Assembly: GCF_029873635.1 (NCBI RefSeq)
Contig: NC_080426.1
Span: 56,124,093-56,188,092, forward strand
Reading direction: 5' to 3'
From: Malania oleifera
Taxonomy: Eukaryota; Streptophyta; Magnoliopsida; Santalales; Ximeniaceae
DNA: 64,000 bases
Shown: one piece after another, positions 62,416-64,000 of the stretch
How the letters are laid out: each line of letters opens with the position of its first letter
How positions within the stretch are numbered: position 1 is the stretch's first letter
Notes under the pieces: model-generated
Databases searched by the model: none
Seen by the model: only the letters and a program-made list of their open reading frames with translations
What the model was told of the DNA's origin: nothing
Made by a program: the position numbers and the translations under genes

Positions 62416-64000
62416 ATCTTATGAAAAAAAGGAAACTTTTAATCAAAATCTAGACCTAAATATACTTTGAAAGAGTTTTGGGCGATCAAACCTAGGAGGT
62501 TATAAATGCATCAGTTGACCGAACTAGTAAGAAATCAACTAGTTGACTGAGGCTCAGGCGACCGAACCATATTTGAACTAACTGTTCACGGTCGACTGAA
62601 TCTTAAAGTTAGCTTTTCCGACTGTCCCCAACCGATTGAACTTGTAGTTCAAAATAGGCTCAGGCAAACGAATAGTGAAGTTCGGCAATCTGAACAATGG
62701 ACCAGGCACCCAAAGTCATGAAGAATGGAAAATTGCCTTAGGTTTAGCCACTCGAACTTGCATTCAGTCACCTGAACCCAAGAACAGAGTTGTGTCTGTT
62801 CGGGCGACTGAACCTCTTAGGTTAACTTGTTTTAACTGTGGTAATTAGGGTAAAAACTTAATTAAATAGTTTCAAAAATTCCTAATATGTTCCTAACAGT
62901 CATAATTCTCAGAAAATCTATAAATACCCCTTCATAACCTCAAATTAGTAACTTTGATTAACTCCAAAATCCTCTTAAATTATTTTGTTAATCAAAGTTC
63001 TTCTAAACCATTTTTAATGCAAAATCTTTTTCTTTCGGGCAAAATATTTTAATCTGTCCTACTCTCTATGTTTGAAAAACAATTTTTGAAAGAGAACACT
63101 TACGTTTTTTGGGCATTCATATTGTTAATCCATAGATTTTACTCTCACTTCGGTTTTATCTTGAAAATCATTTTTGAGAGTAGCCTTAAGATTTCTTCTA
63201 GTTATTTTTAATAAATATTTTTGGAACAAATCCTTTATTGCACAAATATTTTCTTTGAGCCTAAACTCCACATTCTCTAAAAATTTTTATTAGAAAAAAT
63301 CTTTGTTGGGGAACATAATAATCATTTTGATATTTTCATATGTTTATGTGTGCAATAATTATTTAGATCAACACCCTTTCTTTACTTAAGCATAATGCAT
63401 ATCATTAGAGAGTGCATGTATTTAAACTTCTAATGTGTACATTCATGCTTGTATTTAGAAGCATTTTAATATGTACAAAAATGATTTTTATTGTACCAGT
63501 TGGATTTAGCCCGAAATTGAACTGGGAAGTCTCAGCCCCGTAAGTGAGACCGATTTGGTTCAGCCCGAAAATTAAACTAGAGTCTTTACCCCATAAGGGA
63601 GACCAATTGGGCTCAACCTAGAATTTGGGCTAGGGTTCACCTTGCCCCATAAGGAAAGGTTGTAACGACTTTTGCTTCGCATGTTTAAGTGAGTAGGGAT
63701 AATGAATCCTTTGGGGGTATGCTCAAGGTGAGGATGTAGGCTAGTTTGACCGAATCTCAATAATAAATATCGTGTGTCATTCTCTCTATCTCATTTAATT
63801 ACTGCGCCTTTATTTACACATGTGTATGCTTGCTTATTTATTGTTATAATTATTTGCATGCACACATTTAATTTAAATGAGATATACTGCACACGTGTAT
63901 GTCTGCATTAATGGCTTTATCATTTTACATACACACTTTTAATATTGAATGAGATATGAACTGTGGTGAATTGGCGAAATGATTTAATTAGCCGAAAATT
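62416..64000 (+). mobile_element. LTR of copia H (related to G), runs off window
   Basis: Has the same plan as LTR G. A cluster of GCGACCGAAC-type words runs over 62484-62820, TATAAAT is at 62919-62925, and GATGTAGGCTAG lies in the equivalent of the GACGTAGGCT segment at 63730-63745. An imperfect internal repeat AGCCCGAAATTGAACTGGG/AGCCCGAAAATTAAACTAGA lies at 63508-63640. No coding frame. The left boundary is set only by loss of similarity to LTR G. Confidence 0.65.

Overview
This is nuclear DNA from a flowering plant, almost certainly a eudicot tree or shrub (family level not resolved). The evidence is one intron-bearing kinesin-light-chain-related gene with GT-AG introns, surrounded by AT-rich DNA made almost entirely of LTR retrotransposons inserted into one another, with long (TAA)n, (GA)n, (CT)n and (TG)n microsatellites. 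No rRNA or tRNA gene and no CRISPR array was seen. I use private labels for the element families: A and B-F for the gypsy-type LTRs and elements, E, G and H for copia.

1-24.7 kb is a four-deep nest. A family-A gypsy LTR (minus strand) is cut by the left window edge. Solo LTR B (2025-24717, TSD AAACA) is split by solo LTR C (3229-23674, TSD ATAGC). C is split by an 18.2-kb Tat/Ogre-like element D on the minus strand (4954-23171, TSD GTATG). D in turn carries an oppositely oriented solo LTR of its own family (11589-14316). D has two near-equal 3.26-kb LTRs, a primer binding site, a polypurine tract and a broken gag. It has no recognisable pol; in its place are a 66-bp tandem array of about 37 copies and a 19-bp array.

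24.7-31.2 kb is the genic island. It holds KLCR (kinesin-light-chain-related, 3 exons, 592 aa, plus strand), its presumed promoter, a probable tRNA-derived SINE in intron 1, and a 105-bp duplication just downstream. 31.2-33.5 kb holds decayed fragments: a copia integrase-RT remnant, and a remnant of the ORF class usually annotated as putative plant transposon protein.

34.4-55.7 kb is a copia element E whose pol is cut twice. At 38.67-50.92 kb it contains gypsy element A, which is itself disrupted in its 5' LTR by solo LTR B2. At 50.98-53.32 kb it contains solo LTR F. The copia reading frame can be followed across both insertions. 56.4-62.4 kb is a second copia-type element G with gag only, and 62.4-64 kb is the LTR of another related copia element H.

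The most interesting structure is in the LTRs. Four gypsy-type LTRs share one modular plan: a cluster of GTCGAC-centred near-palindromes, a TATA box, a (CT)n tract, a family-specific minisatellite, and then a conserved GTGTCTCACCC-type box. The copia LTRs carry different motif clusters at the same place upstream of TATA. The Tat LTR carries a cluster of exact telo-boxes (AAACCCTAA). Gag-only elements have arisen in both superfamilies in this window.
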